Of a DNA stretch of 64,000 bases, positions 1-11,461 are shown piece by piece. The stretch is from Devosia sp. A8/3-2 (lineage in GTDB: Bacteria > Pseudomonadota > Alphaproteobacteria > Rhizobiales > Devosiaceae). The number at the start of each line of letters is the position of its first letter. Positions within the stretch are counted from its first letter, which is position 1. The notes beneath the pieces were generated by a model. The model was given only the letters and a program-made list of their open reading frames with translations. It was not told the DNA's origin and ran no database searches. The DNA is taken from assembly GCA_025452255.1 (NCBI GenBank), contig CP104974.1, positions 2,210,156 through 2,274,155 on the forward strand. The letters are read 5' to 3'. The translations under genes were made by a program, and so were the position numbers.

Positions 1-1008
1 ATGGCCGCGGTCTTGTCGTCAAAGGTCAGCGACAGGCGGCCCGCGCTATCGTCGAGCGCCGAGATGAAGTCGGTGGTGCGGTTGTCGACCAACGAGACGA
101 AATTCTCCGTCCGCTCGCCAAAGGCATTGGTCAGCGTATTGCCGGCCGTTTCCAGCGCCTAGGTCAGATTGCCGCCGCTTTCCACGATGGTCCCGGAAAT
201 GCGCTGGCTGATCATGTCGAGATCGAACACCGGGCCCGTATGGCTCTCAGTGATGGCCTCGCACGCGCTCGGTATTGGTGAGCACGCTTTGCGCTGGCTG
301 GCCAATTCGGCGATCAGCGCACGCATGCGTGATTCATTGTCCGAATAGGTGCGTTCGAGTGCGGTAACCTCGTTGTGGATCATCACTTCGAGTTCGCCGG
401 CGCGCGAGAGGGCGCGTTCCAGCCCATCGCCCAGCGCATTGACTTCGCGGCGCACGGCCCGGCCCACCGAGGCGACCTTGTCGGCGGCGGTGACTTCGGG
501 CTCGGCCGGGCAGAATGGCGGCTCGGGTGATCGAGGACGCGGCATTGCGCAGGTCCTGGGCGCGGCGGAACAGGGTGGCGACGCCGAAAAAGCCCAATAC
601 GGGCAGGATCATGATGGCCGCGAGCGCGATGAAATCGATGCTGCTGGCAAACTGGCCGAAATTGCTCAGCTGGCTGCCATAGCGCAGATAGCCGGCCGCG
701 CCCGTAGCCACGAGCCAGATGACCGAGAGCGCCAGCGCTACCCAAGTGGGGGCCGAGGATGAACGGCTCTGCAGCGTATAAAGCAGCTTGGAGGTGGGGA
801 ATCGATCGTCATTGGCCACGGCGCCGGCCTGTTGGGCGATCTTGTCCGCAGCGCGCAGGCGCTCGGAACGCGCAGGATTGGCCGCGCGCTTTTCCGGGGC
901 TTTTTCCGGCGTACTGTCGAGATTGAACACCGAGTCCTTGAGGGCGTCTTCAACGGCAGAAAAAGCCGAGGCGGCGGGATCGTTTGGGGGTGTCGAATTC
1001 TGCGCCAT
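1..1008 (-). CDS. Growth pole ring (GPR)-like giant membrane protein, N-terminal part
   Basis: The gene runs off the left edge, so only about the first 335 residues are present. It starts at ATG 1006-1008. A charged N-terminus is followed by two hydrophobic segments (about residues 85-105 and 125-150), then a long alpha-helical, Ala/Glu/Arg-rich region (ADKVASVGRAVRREVNALGD, HNEVTALERTYSDNESRMRA). This matches the N-terminus of the apolipoprotein-like GPR proteins of Rhizobiales, known in Agrobacterium to organise polar growth. The reading frame is broken near 500-540 and 240-300, and a TAG at 159-161 interrupts an otherwise continuous frame; its CCTAGG context would read Gln if it were CCCAGG. 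I treat these as consensus errors. Family assignment is from memory of the sequence pattern. Confidence 0.7.
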
Positions 1009-1361
1009 ACTCTTTACTACTCTCGCGTCGACTTCACAGCGATAGGGCGGCAAACTGGCGGTGTGTTAACCCCCAACCCGTTTCCGGGCCGATGGTCAAA
1101 TGGAAACAATTCGATGCAAATGCCGCGCATTATTTCCGCACCACCGCTGCCGCGCTGGTTCAAAATCCATACATACATTCAATTTTACTCAAACCGAACG
1201 CTTTCTTACCCAAAGGTTAATTTTTTGGGGAGAACGAGGGGCATCAAAAACGGCAAAGAACGGCGAAGATGTGGCTTAATTGCCTGTTCATCCGGCGCTT
1301 CTAAGCTTGTCCAGCGGTTTTGCTCCTGTGGGCTCCGTAGCCGCTTTTGTTAAGGAGTTCG
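1009..1361. other. Divergent intergenic region between GPR and Hpt genes
   Basis: About 350 bases between two divergent genes. It is richer in A and T than its surroundings (notably 1155-1235) and must hold both promoters. Isolated TTAA half-sites occur, but no spaced CtrA box, tRNA or convincing hairpin was seen. An AAGGAG ribosome-binding site at 1352-1357 belongs to the Hpt gene. Confidence 0.5.
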
Positions 1362-1762
1362 ATGGATGGCCCAGCGGTTTCCCGCGTTCTGACAGCGCCA
1401 CCCCTGTCCCGGTTCTGCGCCGGGCGCGCCCCATCGATCTGGTGCATCTGGCCAAGCAATGCACGGGCGATGCAGCGCTGGAACACGAAGTGCTGCGCCT
1501 CTTCGACACCACGATCAAAATCTATCTCGCGCGCCTGCTGGCTGCGACGGCTCCCGACCAGTGCTGTTTACCCTTCACACGATCAAAGGCGCCGCCGGCA
1601 GTGGGCGCCTTCACCATTGCCGACTCGGCCAAGGCGATGGAGGCGGATGCCGGGGCAGGACGGGCCATCAATTCCGAACAGATCGAAGACCTCAAAATGG
1701 CGGTGGAGGAAGTCAGCGTGTTCATTGCCGACGTGCTGAGCAAGGATTTGAGCTGGGAGTAG
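1362..1762 (+). CDS. Hpt (histidine phosphotransfer) domain protein
   Basis: Small single-domain protein of about 133 residues. The downstream part reads [18 protein letters not shown] and [10 protein letters not shown] in one frame, whereas the phosphorylatable histidine motif [10 protein letters not shown] is legible only in the +1 frame around 1573-1603. One base lost near 1565 and two near 1606 would restore a continuous Hpt domain ([13 protein letters not shown]). Taken at face value the current frame lacks the active-site His. The start is chosen because AAGGAG at 1352-1357 lies 4 bases before ATG 1362; that ATG is in a different frame from the body, implying another indel near 1370-1420. 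It probably relays phosphoryl groups in a two-component phosphorelay; its partner is unknown. Confidence 0.6.
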
Positions 1763-1871
1763 GGGGCTAAAACACCCCCATTTGACCACCACCCTTGCCT
1801 TCCCCTATAGAGCGCCCAATATTTGTTGCGCTTCGCAGCCCGCCGCGCCGGGCGCCCAAAGGCAAGTTTCC

Positions 1872-3474
1872 ATGAGCATGTCCCTCGCCGCCGAGACACC
1901 GTCTCGCGCCATCACTGAGCCCTATCGCACCCGCCGGACCTTTGCGATCATCTCGCACCCGGACGCGGGCAAGACCACGCTGACCGAGCGGCTACTTGCC
2001 GCTGCCGGCGCGATCCAGTCTGCCGGCGCGGTGCGCGGCAAGGCCGGCACGCGCTCGACCCGTTCGGACTGGATGGAAATGGAGCAGCAGCGCGGCATTT
2101 CCATCACCTCCTCGGTGATGACCTTTGACTATGACGGGCTGACGCTGAACCTGCTCGACACCCCCGGCCACTCGGACTTTTCCGAGGATACCTATCGCAC
2201 GCTGACCGCCGTCGACGCCGCCATCATGGTGATCGACGCCGCCAAGGGTATCGAAGCGCAGACTCTCAAGCTGTTCGAAGTCTGCCGCCTGCGCTGACAT
2301 CCCGATCATCACCTTCATCAATAAGGTCGACCGCGAGGGTCTGTCGCCGCTCGAGCTGATCGATGAAATCCGGGGCAAGTTGGCGCTCGACCTCACTCCG
2401 GTGCTGTGGCCCATCGGGCAGGGCGTCGATTTCCACGGTTATCTCGATCTGCTGGAAAAGCGCGTGCTGAGCCCCCGGGGCAAGCCGATTGCCGAATACA
2501 ATGCCATCGAAGACCTGCTCGACAACGATAGTCTCATCGAAGACCCTGTCTTCATGACGGCGCTCGAGACCCTCGAAATGGCCACGGCCATGCTGCCGCC
2601 CTTTGATCTTGAAACCTTCCATGCCGGGCATCTTAGCCCCGTGCTGTTCGGCTCTGCCCTCAAGGGCATTGGCGTGGCCGAACTGCTGCGCACGCTGGGC
2701 GAATGGGGCCCCGAGCCGCGTCCGCAGCCCGCCATTCCTGCGCCCATCGAGCCCGCCGACAAAAAGGTCACCGGGTTCGTGTTCAAGGTGCAGGCCAATA
2801 TGGACGCCAATCACCGCGACCGTATCGCCTTTGTCCGCCTCTGCTCGGGCACATTCACCCGCGGCATGCGGCTGAAGAATGTGCGCTCGGGCAAGGACAT
2901 GGCCGTTTCCAACCCCATGTTCTTCTTCGGCAATGACCGCGAACTGGCCGAGCAGGCCGTTGCCGGCGACATTGTCGGCATCCCGAACCACGGCACCCTT
3001 TCGGTGGGCGATACCCTCACCGAAGGCGCGACGATCAATGTGACGGGCATTCCGAACTTCGCCCCCGAAATCATCCGCCGCGTGCGCCTGACCGATCACA
3101 TGAAGACCAAGCAGATGGCCAAGGCGCTGTCTGACCTGTCCGAAGAAGGTGTTACCCGTGTGTTCCGCCGGGTCGTTGGTGCGGATTGGATCGTGGGCGT
3201 GGTTGGCCAGCTGCAGCTCGAAGTGCTGTCCTCACGCGTCGCCAAGGAATATGGCGTGCCGATCACCTTTGAGAGCCTCAATTACGAAGTCGCCCGCTGG
3301 ATTGAGAGCGATGATCCCAAGGAATTGGAACGCTTCATCGCCGCTCAGAAGATGAACATTGCCGAAGACCGCACCGGCTCCCCGGTGTTCCTCGCGCAAA
3401 ACGCTCGGTGGGCCGACCGCGCCAAGCAGGATTTCCCGAAAATCCGCTTCCTCACCACGAAGGAACGGCATTGA
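1872..3474 (+). CDS. prfC: Peptide chain release factor 3
   Basis: Class II release-factor GTPase that recycles RF1/RF2 from the ribosome. The G1 P-loop HPDAGKTT lies at residues 29-36, the G3 motif DTPGHSDF follows, and the G4 motif NKVD lies just after a frameshift. At 2296 an extra T (GCGC-T-GACATC) creates a stop after VCRLR; removing it continues directly into [15 protein letters not shown]. The corrected length is about 534 residues, normal for RF3. ATG 1872 is preferred over an upstream in-frame ATG because the N-terminus then matches family length. The stop overlaps the TTG start of the next gene. Confidence 0.9.
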
Positions 3475-4641
3475 CCGACCGTATCGAAGAGTTCCTGAGC
3501 GCGGTGAAATCGGCCTTTGCCGGCAACACGCTGGTCAAGCTCAAGCTGGCTGGCTATCACGGCGGCGAAGCCGATCTCAAATCCATCGACGTCAAGAAGA
3601 TCGTCGCCAAGGGGGTGGAGAAGTTCAGCTTCACCTTCCATTACAAAACGCGCGACATCATCAAAAACCAGATCCAGCCCGAGGCCCCGGGCAATCTGCG
3701 CATTGCGCTCCACGACGAGTTCCGCAGCGCCCAGCTTGCCACCACCGAGTTCGACATGAGCTTTGAGCGCAATGGCGACAAAATCCGCCTCAAGCGCAGT
3801 GAAGTCGTCGGCCGCGAAGCCCCCTCGACCGACCACAACCGCGCCAAGAACCGCCCGCTGGCCGAGACCAATAAGCCCTATCTGCATGCCCTTGGCATCA
3901 CTGGCAAGGATGGCGTCGTGCGCAACGACGCGCAGGATAAGTTCCGCCAGATCAACAAGATGGTCGAAATCTTTGCCCCCTTGATTCAGGCGATCAAGGC
4001 CGAAAAGCCCCGCATCGTCGATATGGGCGCGGGCAAGGGGTATCTGGATTTCGCGCTCTACGATTACCTCGCCAATGTCGCCAATCGCCCCGCCGAGATC
4101 GTCGGCGTCGAAATGCGCGACAAGCTGGTTGAGGATGGCAATGCCACCGCCGCCCAGTCGGGTTTTGATGGCCTGAGCTTCCAGCCCGGCACCATTCTCG
4201 ACCACGACGCGACCGGCGCGGATGCTGTCATTGCCCTGCATGCGTGCGACACGGCCACCGACGACGCCATTTTCAAGGGCATCGCTGCTGGCGCCTCCCT
4301 CATCGCCGTTGCCCCCTGCTGCCACAAGCAAATCCGCCGCCAGATGGAAGCCGGCAGGCCCGAGGACACGCTATCGAACCTGCTCCGCCACGGCATCTTC
4401 ATGGAGCGCCGAGGCCGAAATGGTCACCGACGCCCTGCGCGCTTTATCTTGAGCTGAACGGCTACCGCACCAAGGTGTTCGAGTTCGTCTCCGACGCGCA
4501 CACGCCCAAGAACAATCTGATCGTCGCCGAAAAGACGGCCGCGTCGGCCACGACCGCGCCGCCATCCTCAAGCAGATCGCTGATACCAAGGCCATGTTCG
4601 GCATCGAGCGACATTATCTTGAGGGGCTGCTCGGGCTTTAG
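3471..4641 (+). CDS. Class I SAM-dependent methyltransferase
   Basis: Begins at TTG 3471, overlapping the prfC stop (ATTGA) with AAGGA just upstream, so translational coupling is likely. An N-terminal unassigned domain of about 120 residues precedes a Rossmann methyltransferase fold with motif I IVDMGAGKGYLDF (near residue 180) and a later IALHACDTATD and APCCHKQIR segment typical of the Methyltransf_32/METTL25-like group. The frame breaks near 4411 (CCAGG read as CCGAGG), near 4430 (GCGCGC shortened) and near 4545. The corrected protein ends LEGLLGL at the TAG of 4639-4641, about 390 residues. Substrate unknown. Confidence 0.75.
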
Positions 4642-4775
4642 CTCTTCACCTCTCCCTTTGGGGGAGAGGTCGGCGCATCGCGCCGGGTGAGGGGGCCTTT
4701 GTTGGGGTGGTGCTGGAAAAGGCCCCTCACCCGCCCCAAGAGGGTCGACCTCTCCCCCAAGGGAGAAGTGAAGAG
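4642..4775. repeat. Intergenic inverted repeat (REP-like, family C)
   Basis: Two outer arms, CTCTTCACCTCTCCCTTTGG at the left and the complementary CCAAGGGAGAAGTGAAGAG at the right, enclose an inner pair built on GGTGAGGGGGCC and GGCCCCTCACC. The whole element can fold into one long imperfect hairpin of about 130 bases. It lies directly after the methyltransferase stop and may also act as a terminator. Confidence 0.8.
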
Positions 4776-4890
4776 GGCCCGCCTGGCACGTAGCGCCCTT
4801 GCTGGCGCAATCCCGCAATGCCATCCACAGGGTTCCTAAACTGCCACCCAGCCTCTATATCCTTGGTGAACAGCAAGCCCTTAGAGACCA

Positions 4891-5211
4891 ATGACCAAGA
4901 TCACTTTCGTCCAGCAGGACGGCACGCGTATCGAAACCGAAGGCCAGAATGGCGCCACCGTGATGGAAACTGCCATCATGAACGGCATTCCCGGCATTGT
5001 TGCCGAATGCGGCGGCGCCTGCACCTGCGCCACCTGCCATGTCTATGTCGATGACGCTCGGACCGAAACGGTCGGCGCCCCCTCGAACATGGAAGAAGAC
5101 ATGCTCGACTTCGCCTTCGACGTGAAAGCCAGCAGCCGGTTGTCGTGCCAGATCAAGGTCAAGGACGAGCTGGACGGCCTCGTCGTCCACGTGCCGAGCC
5201 GGCAGGGCTAA
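4891..5211 (+). CDS. [2Fe-2S] ferredoxin, adrenodoxin type
   Basis: A 106-residue ferredoxin. The cluster ligands are visible as CGGACTCATC (Cys-X5-Cys-X2-Cys, about residues 40-48) with the fourth Cys in SRLSCQIK near residue 86. It carries electrons between a reductase and a redox enzyme in the cytoplasm. A second ferredoxin of the same type lies at 11462 and a ferredoxin-NADP reductase at 10343, with CysI between them. Start ATG 4891 matches family length. No frameshift is seen. Confidence 0.92.
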   Translation: MTKITFVQQDGTRIETEGQNGATVMETAIMNGIPGIVAECGGACTCATCHVYVDDARTETVGAPSNMEEDMLDFAFDVKASSRLSCQIKVKDELDGLVVHVPSRQG

Positions 5212-5267
5212 GCAGCGCACTCTCCCCGGCACACACTCCGCTGGGCTGAAACCCTGCACTATCCTCC

Positions 5268-5361
5268 CCACCGTTCTCCCTCGGACTTGATCCGAGGGCC
5301 GCTCTCAGCGCGGCAGGAATACGAGAAGGCTCTCGGATCAAGTCCGAGGGAGACACGGTGG
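5268..5361. repeat. Intergenic inverted repeat (REP-like, family B)
   Basis: Nearly perfect arms CTCGGACTTGATCCGAG at left and CTCGGATCAAGTCCGAG at right, extended outward by CCACCGT and CACGGTGG. Each arm is itself a short palindrome. It is distinct in sequence from the other repeat families in this window. Confidence 0.85.
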
Positions 5362-5572
5362 GCGTTAGGCGATCCAGTCCCTGCCGTATCCAGAGAGTAA
5401 AATTTTCTCCGCATCCCCGACGCAAAGATTCATTTAGCGGGTTTGTGGTATTCCCATTGTCGGCGTTCTGCGCCACGCCTTGCTAGGGAAATATAAAAGC
5501 TATTGAATTTCAACGCCTTGTGTATTCGGGCCGGAGTGGATTATTTTGCCCGCCACTCACAACAGGGTTCCA
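5362..5572 (+). promoter_or_regulatory. Leader/promoter region of the cysG operon
   Basis: About 210 bases with markedly higher A+T (5395-5545) than the flanking coding DNA, upstream of the sulfate-assimilation operon. A local GGCGTTCTGCGCC hairpin (5461-5473) precedes an AT-rich tract at 5486-5510. It probably contains the promoter and an operator for sulfur control. I could not match it to a defined riboswitch or to a known regulator site. Confidence 0.4.
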
Positions 5573-6966
5573 ATGGGTTATCTCAACACATTTCCGTTGA
5601 GCTACAAGGTACAGGGTCTGCGCATCGTCATCGTCGGCGGTGGTGAAGAAGCCCTAAACAAAGCCCGGCTGGTGACTAAGACGACCGCTCAGGTCGTGAT
5701 TATATCCCAACAGATCGAAGCCGATTTTTCCGGTCTCACTGTCACCCTGATCGAGCGCGATTTCATCGCCGCTGATCTCGACAATACCGCTCTGGTTTTC
5801 GTCGCCGAAGAGGGCGCTGCCGCCGACCGCGCCAAGGCCGAAGCCCGCGCCCGTGGCATCCCGCTCAATGTGGTCGATGTCCCCGCCGAATGCGATTTCT
5901 ACACGCCCTCCATCGTCGATCGCGCGCCGCTCACCGTCGCCATCTCCACCGAAGGCGATGCGCCGGTTCTAGCCCGTCTCGTCCGCGCCCGGATCGAGGC
6001 GATGCTGTCGCCCCGCATTGGCAAAATTGCCAGCCTCGCCGGTGGTTTGCGCCACAAGGTTGAAAGCCTGATTCACGACGGCGCCGCCCGCCGCCGCTTC
6101 TATGAGGCGCTGGTGACCTCGCCTGCCATCGAAGCCGCCGAAGCCGCAGGGCAGGGCGCCAGTGCCGCTGAAACCTTGCTGGCCCAGCACGCCGATACCG
6201 CCCACGCAACTGGCGTGGTCTGGCTGATCGGCGCCGGCCCGGGTTCGGAAGACCTGCTCACCCTGCGCGCCCAGCGGCTGCTGCAGGAAGCCGATGTCAT
6301 CGTGCATGATCAACTCGTGCCCGATGCCGTGGTGCAGATGGGGCGCCGCGATGCCGAGCAGATTTCCGTCGGCAAGGCCAAGGGCCATCACAGCTTCAGC
6401 CGGGCCCAGATCAACACCCTGATCGTTCGCCTCGCCAAGGAGGGCAAAAGGTTGCCCGCCTCAAATCCGGCGACCCGATGATTTTCGGCCGCGCCGGCGA
6501 GGAAATCGCCGCCCTGCGCAAGGCTGGCGTGCCCTATCAGATCGTGCCCGGCGTCAGCGCAGCACTCGCCGCTGCTGCCGACACCGCCACCCCGGTCACC
6601 CTGCGCAAAGTTTCCAGCGGCTTCGTCATGGCCACTGCCCATGGCGCTGACGATAGCGACCTGACCCATTGGGCCGCGCTCGCCCAGTCCGGCCTGACGC
6701 TGGCGCTCTATATGGGCAAGTCCATCGCGCCTGAAGTCGCCGCCCGCCTGATCGAGCAGGGCGCGAGCGCCGCGCTGCCCATCGGCATCGTGGTCAATGC
6801 GGGCCGGGCCGACAAATCCACCTATTCCGGGACACTGGGAACGCTAGCGGCCAACGCCGTGGCGTTTGCCGATGGTCCGGCAATCATTTTCGTAGGCGAA
6901 GCCGTTGAGGCCGGTGATTGGGCAGATGCTGCCCAGCTCACCGGTATGAGCTTCAAAGTAGCGTAG
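5573..6966 (+). CDS. cysG: Siroheme synthase (multifunctional CysG)
   Basis: Makes siroheme for CysI from uroporphyrinogen III. The N-terminal half is a precorrin-2 dehydrogenase/ferrochelatase with Rossmann motif IVIVGGGEEA near residue 22. The C-terminal half is uroporphyrinogen-III C-methyltransferase with GAGPGSEDLLTLRA, GDPMIFGRAGEE and VPGVSAALAAAA. The frame breaks near 6450, where one G of an AAAAGGG run appears lost; restoring it joins EGK to RVARLKSGDP. ATG 5573 is chosen over an upstream TTG (5546) by alignment length. It is the first gene of a tight operon, 4 bases before the DUF2849 gene. Confidence 0.92.
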
Positions 6967-6970
6967 CAGC

Positions 6971-7294
6971 ATGGAAATTCTGACTGGCAATGAGCTGACA
7001 TCGGGCGGGACGGTTTATCTCGACGCCCACAATAACTGGGTCGAGGACCTGCAAGCCGCCCGGCTCTTCGGCAAGGAAGAGACGGCCGAGCGCGATGCCG
7101 CTTTGGTGGCCACCAAGGCCAGTGGCCGCGTCATTAGCCTTGAAATCGAGGAAGTGAGCCGGGCGGACGGCGTTATCGTCCCCAAGCGCTTGCGCGAACG
7201 TATTCGGGCGGCGGGCCCCACCGCGCCCCTGACATTGAACGGCGAGATTTACGACCGCCAGCATCTGGATGAGGACGGTCATGTATCGATATGA
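6971..7294 (+). CDS. DUF2849 protein of the sulfite reduction operon
   Basis: A 107-residue protein (MEILTGNELTSGGTVYLDAH at its start) matching the DUF2849 family, which in alphaproteobacteria is regularly encoded between cysG and cysI. No catalytic motif is evident. Its 3' end overlaps the start of cysI by 14 bases, pointing to coupled translation and to a role with sulfite reductase, perhaps in assembly or electron delivery (inference). Confidence 0.85.
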   Translation: MEILTGNELTSGGTVYLDAHNNWVEDLQAARLFGKEETAERDAALVATKASGRVISLEIEEVSRADGVIVPKRLRERIRAAGPTAPLTLNGEIYDRQHLDEDGHVSI

Positions 7295-8938
7295 CGAATT
7301 CGACGCGGCTTTCGTTGCGGGCCGCACCAGCCAATTTGCCGATCAGGTCAAGCGCCGCCTCTCAGGCGAGCTGAGCGAAGATCAGTTCCGCCCTCTGCGG
7401 CTGATGAACGGGCTCTATCTGCAACTGCACGCCTATATGCTGCGCATCGCCGTTCCCTATGGCACGCTGTCGAGCAAGCAGATGCGCAAGTTTGCCCATA
7501 TCGCCCGCACCTATGATCGTGGCTATGGCCACTTCACCACACGGCAGAACATCCAGTTCAACTGGCCCAAGCTCAAGGATATTCCGGTGATCCCGGAAGA
7601 GCTGGCCTCGGTGGAAATGCATGCCATCCAGACCTCGGGCAATTGCATCCGCAATGTCACCGCCGACCATTTCGCCGGCGCTGCTGCCGACGAGATCATC
7701 GATCCGCGCCCGATTGCCGAAATCCTGCGCCAGTGGTCGAGCCTGCATCCCGAATTCAGCTATCTGCCGCGCAAGTTCAAGATCGCCATGACCGGCGCGC
7801 CGAACGATCGTGCCGCCATTCGCTTCCACGATATCGGCCTGCAAGCTGCGACCAATGCTGCTGGCGAAATCGGCTGGGAAGTCTGGGTCGGCGGTGGCCT
7901 TGGCCGCACGCCGATGATCGGCAAGCTGATCAACAGCTTCGTGCCCAATGAGCATCTGCTGGCCTATCTGGAATCCATCATGCGGGTCTACAACCGCTAT
8001 GGCCGCCACGATAACAAGTACAAGGCGCGCATCAAGATTCTGGTGCACGAAGAAGGCCTTGAGACCATCAAGGGCCGGGTCGAGGCCGAATTCGCCGAAG
8101 TGCGCGGGGGTGTGTTGACCCTGCCGTCCGAGGAAGTGGACCGCATCACGGCCTATTTCGCTCCGCCGCAATTCAAGGCCCAGCCCGCCACCAAGATCGA
8201 TGTGGCCTATCAGTCCATCATCGACCCCGCCTATGGCCGCTGGCTCGACCACAATATCAATTCGCACCGCGAAGCCGGTTATGCCTCGGTCACCATCTCC
8301 CTCAAGCCCGTTGGCGGCGCGCCGGGCGATGCCACCGACAAGCAGATGGACGACATTGCCGATATCGCCGAGCGCTATGCGTTCGACGAATTGCGCGTCA
8401 CCCACGAGCAGAACTCGGTCCTGCCGCATGTCGCCATTGCGGACCTGCGCACGGTCTATGACGCGCTGGTCGCCACGGGCCTTGCCGAAGGCAATACGGG
8501 CCTGATCACCGACATGATCTGCTGCCACGGCCTCGATTTCTGCGCCTCGGCCAATGCCCGCTCGATCCCCATCGCGCAGGAAATCTCGCGCAAATTTGCC
8601 GAACCCAAGCGGCAGGCCGAAATCGGCGATCTCAAGATCAAGATTTCCGGCTGCATCAATGCCTGCGGCCACCACCATGTCGGCCATATCGGCATTCTGG
8701 GCGTCGAGAAAAAGGGCGGCGAGCTCTATCAGATCACCACGGGCGGCGACGCCACCGAGCACGCCTCTGTGGGCAAGATCATCGGCCCCGGCTTTGAGGC
8801 CGATGCCGTGCCCGGCGCCATCAGAAACGCTGGTCGATACCTATATCGCCAAGCGCAAGCGCCGACGAAAGCTTCATCGCCGCCTATCGCCGCTCGGGCG
8901 AGGCGCCGTTCAAGGAGGCCCTCTATGGGACTGCCTAA
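7281..8938 (+). CDS. cysI: Sulfite reductase hemoprotein (ferredoxin-type CysI)
   Basis: Reduces sulfite to sulfide with siroheme and a [4Fe-4S] cluster. The cluster/siroheme cysteines are C415 and C421 (CCHGLDFC) and C458 and C462 (GCINACGHHH). ATG 7281 is chosen because MYRYDEFD is the usual start. Two single-base insertions near the end (about 8822, ATCGAA read as ATCAGAA; about 8872, extra A) shift the frame. Corrected, the protein ends KEALYGTA at the TAA of 8936-8938, about 552 residues. Without correction it appears to read into cysH. No CysJ flavoprotein is nearby, so ferredoxin is the likely electron donor. Confidence 0.92.
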
Positions 8939-10199
8939 GATGCTGCAAACCCAGCCGGCGCATGACAAGCTGCGCGCCCTCGGCATTCTTGCCCTCAACG
9001 GCATGTTCGACGAGATGGACGCCGTCGCCGTGCTGCGGCAGGCGGCCCATGACATCCTGCCGGGCGATCTGGCGGTTGTCTCGTCCTTCGGCGCGGATTC
9101 GGCGGTGCTGCTGCATCTCGTGGCGCAGGTCGATCCGAGCCTGCCGGTCTATTTCCTCGAAACCGGCAAGCATTTCCATGAAACGCTCGATTATGTCGAA
9201 ACGCTCAAAAAGCATCTCGGCCTGATCAATGTGCATGCCCTCCATCCCAATTCCGAGGATGTGAAGCGGTTCGACCCGACCGGCGATCTCTGGGAAACCG
9301 ACCCTGATTCTTGCTGCCATATTCGCAAGACCGAGCCGCTGGAGCCGGTCACCGAGCAATATGGCGGCTGGGTCACGGGCCGCAAACGCTTCCAGACCAA
9401 GGAACGCGGCGTGCTGCCGCATTTCGAGCTGACGAGCGACGATCGCATCAAGGTCAATCCGCTGGCCTATTTCACCGATGCCGATGTCAACCAATACAAG
9501 ATCGACCACGGCTTGCCCGAGCACCCGCTCTTCGCTAAGGGCTACAAGTCGATCGGCTGCGCGCCCTGCACCTCGGTGGTTGCCGAGGGCGAGGACCAGC
9601 GTGCCGGCCGGTGGCGCGGCCTCAACAAAAAAGAGTGCGGCATCCATTTCGATTTCAACGGAGCGATCGCCAAGCCGATGACTGCCGCGACCAAACACAA
9701 TCTGTGGAAGGATGGCGCCTTCATCGCTGACCCGTTCCATGAATGGGCCGAAGGCGACGACCCCGCGAGTGTCAGCTACAAGCATGTGCCGCTGGCCGTG
9801 TTCTCGGCCAATCGCGATGCCGTGCTGGCCAATCCGCATCCGCTGGGCCTGCTGATCGTTCCGGGCGACCGGATCGAGGACGCCGAGGCTGATCTCGCCC
9901 GCTTTGCCTCCATCGCCATCAAATTCCCCGCCTTTACCGATGGCCGCGGCTATTCGGTGGGCCGGCTGCTGGCCGAGCGCTATGGATATGGCAATGAAAT
10001 CCGGGCGATAGGCGATGTGCTTCAGGATCAGATTCCGCTGATGCGCCGCTGCGGCTTCAATGCCTTCGTCGTGTCGCATGAGCCGACAAGGCAAGCCCTG
10101 ATCGAGAACCGCCTGCCAGAAGTGGCGCTGTTCTACCAGCCAGTGGGCATTACTGAAGTCCCCGCCGGCACGCGCCCCTTCCTTCGCCGCGCCCATTGA
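8925..10199 (+). CDS. cysH: Assimilatory APS reductase (CysH) fused to a DUF934 domain
   Basis: About 424 residues. The first 240 are a CysH-type reductase with the [4Fe-4S] cysteines C130, C131 (SCCHIRK) and C212, C215 (GCAPC) and catalytic C238 (ECGIHF). Those cluster cysteines indicate adenylylsulfate rather than PAPS as substrate. After a linker of about 20 residues the protein continues in frame as a DUF934 domain (LWKDGAFIADPF to the end), usually a separate gene. AAGGAGG at 8912-8918 is 6 bases before ATG 8925, which decides that start over ATG 8940; it overlaps the end of cysI. Whether the fusion is natural or comes from a lost stop cannot be decided from this sequence alone. Confidence 0.88.
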   Translation: MGLPKMLQTQPAHDKLRALGILALNGMFDEMDAVAVLRQAAHDILPGDLAVVSSFGADSAVLLHLVAQVDPSLPVYFLETGKHFHETLDYVETLKKHLGLINVHALHPNSEDVKRFDPTGDLWETDPDSCCHIRKTEPLEPVTEQYGGWVTGRKRFQTKERGVLPHFELTSDDRIKVNPLAYFTDADVNQYKIDHGLPEHPLFAKGYKSIGCAPCTSVVAEGEDQRAGRWRGLNKKECGIHFDFNGAIAKPMTAATKHNLWKDGAFIADPFHEWAEGDDPASVSYKHVPLAVFSANRDAVLANPHPLGLLIVPGDRIEDAEADLARFASIAIKFPAFTDGRGYSVGRLLAERYGYGNEIRAIGDVLQDQIPLMRRCGFNAFVVSHEPTRQALIENRLPEVALFYQPVGITEVPAGTRPFLRRAH

Positions 10200-10240
10200 G
10201 GTAAGTGGAGCGGGTTTGTCACATTAACCCACCGGGTTGG

Positions 10241-11368
<1,128 letters not shown>

Positions 11369-11461
11369 TTCCTGCATTGCGGTTTATTGCTAAGCGCCGC
11401 CTTCCCCTTGCGGGGAGGCCGGGAGAGGGGTATGGACGCCCCAAGAGTTGAGGAAGCGCCC

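Noticed and set aside
1-1008. The GPR gene as a pseudogene because of a TAG and frameshifts
   Set aside because: Coding character and family similarity persist on both sides of each break, and the TAG lies in an altered CCWGG context shared with many other breaks.
1362-1762. An Hpt-like protein naturally lacking its active-site histidine
   Set aside because: The histidine motif is present in the +1 frame between two compensating indels, so loss of the site is most simply a sequence error.
5400-5572. SAM-II-type or other riboswitch before cysG
   Set aside because: A GTGG/CCAC pairing and a GCTA are present, but spacing and the remaining conserved positions do not fit SAM-II.
7362-10196. Long antisense reading frames opposite cysI and cysH
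   Set aside because: They mirror codon usage in high-GC genes, have no recognisable domains, and lie wholly opposite well-identified enzymes.
7281-10199. A single long CysI-CysH-DUF934 fusion reading frame
   Set aside because: The frame crosses from CysI to CysH only because two extra bases near 8822 and 8872 displace the CysI stop. Corrected, CysI ends at 8938 and CysH has its own ribosome-binding site and ATG at 8925.
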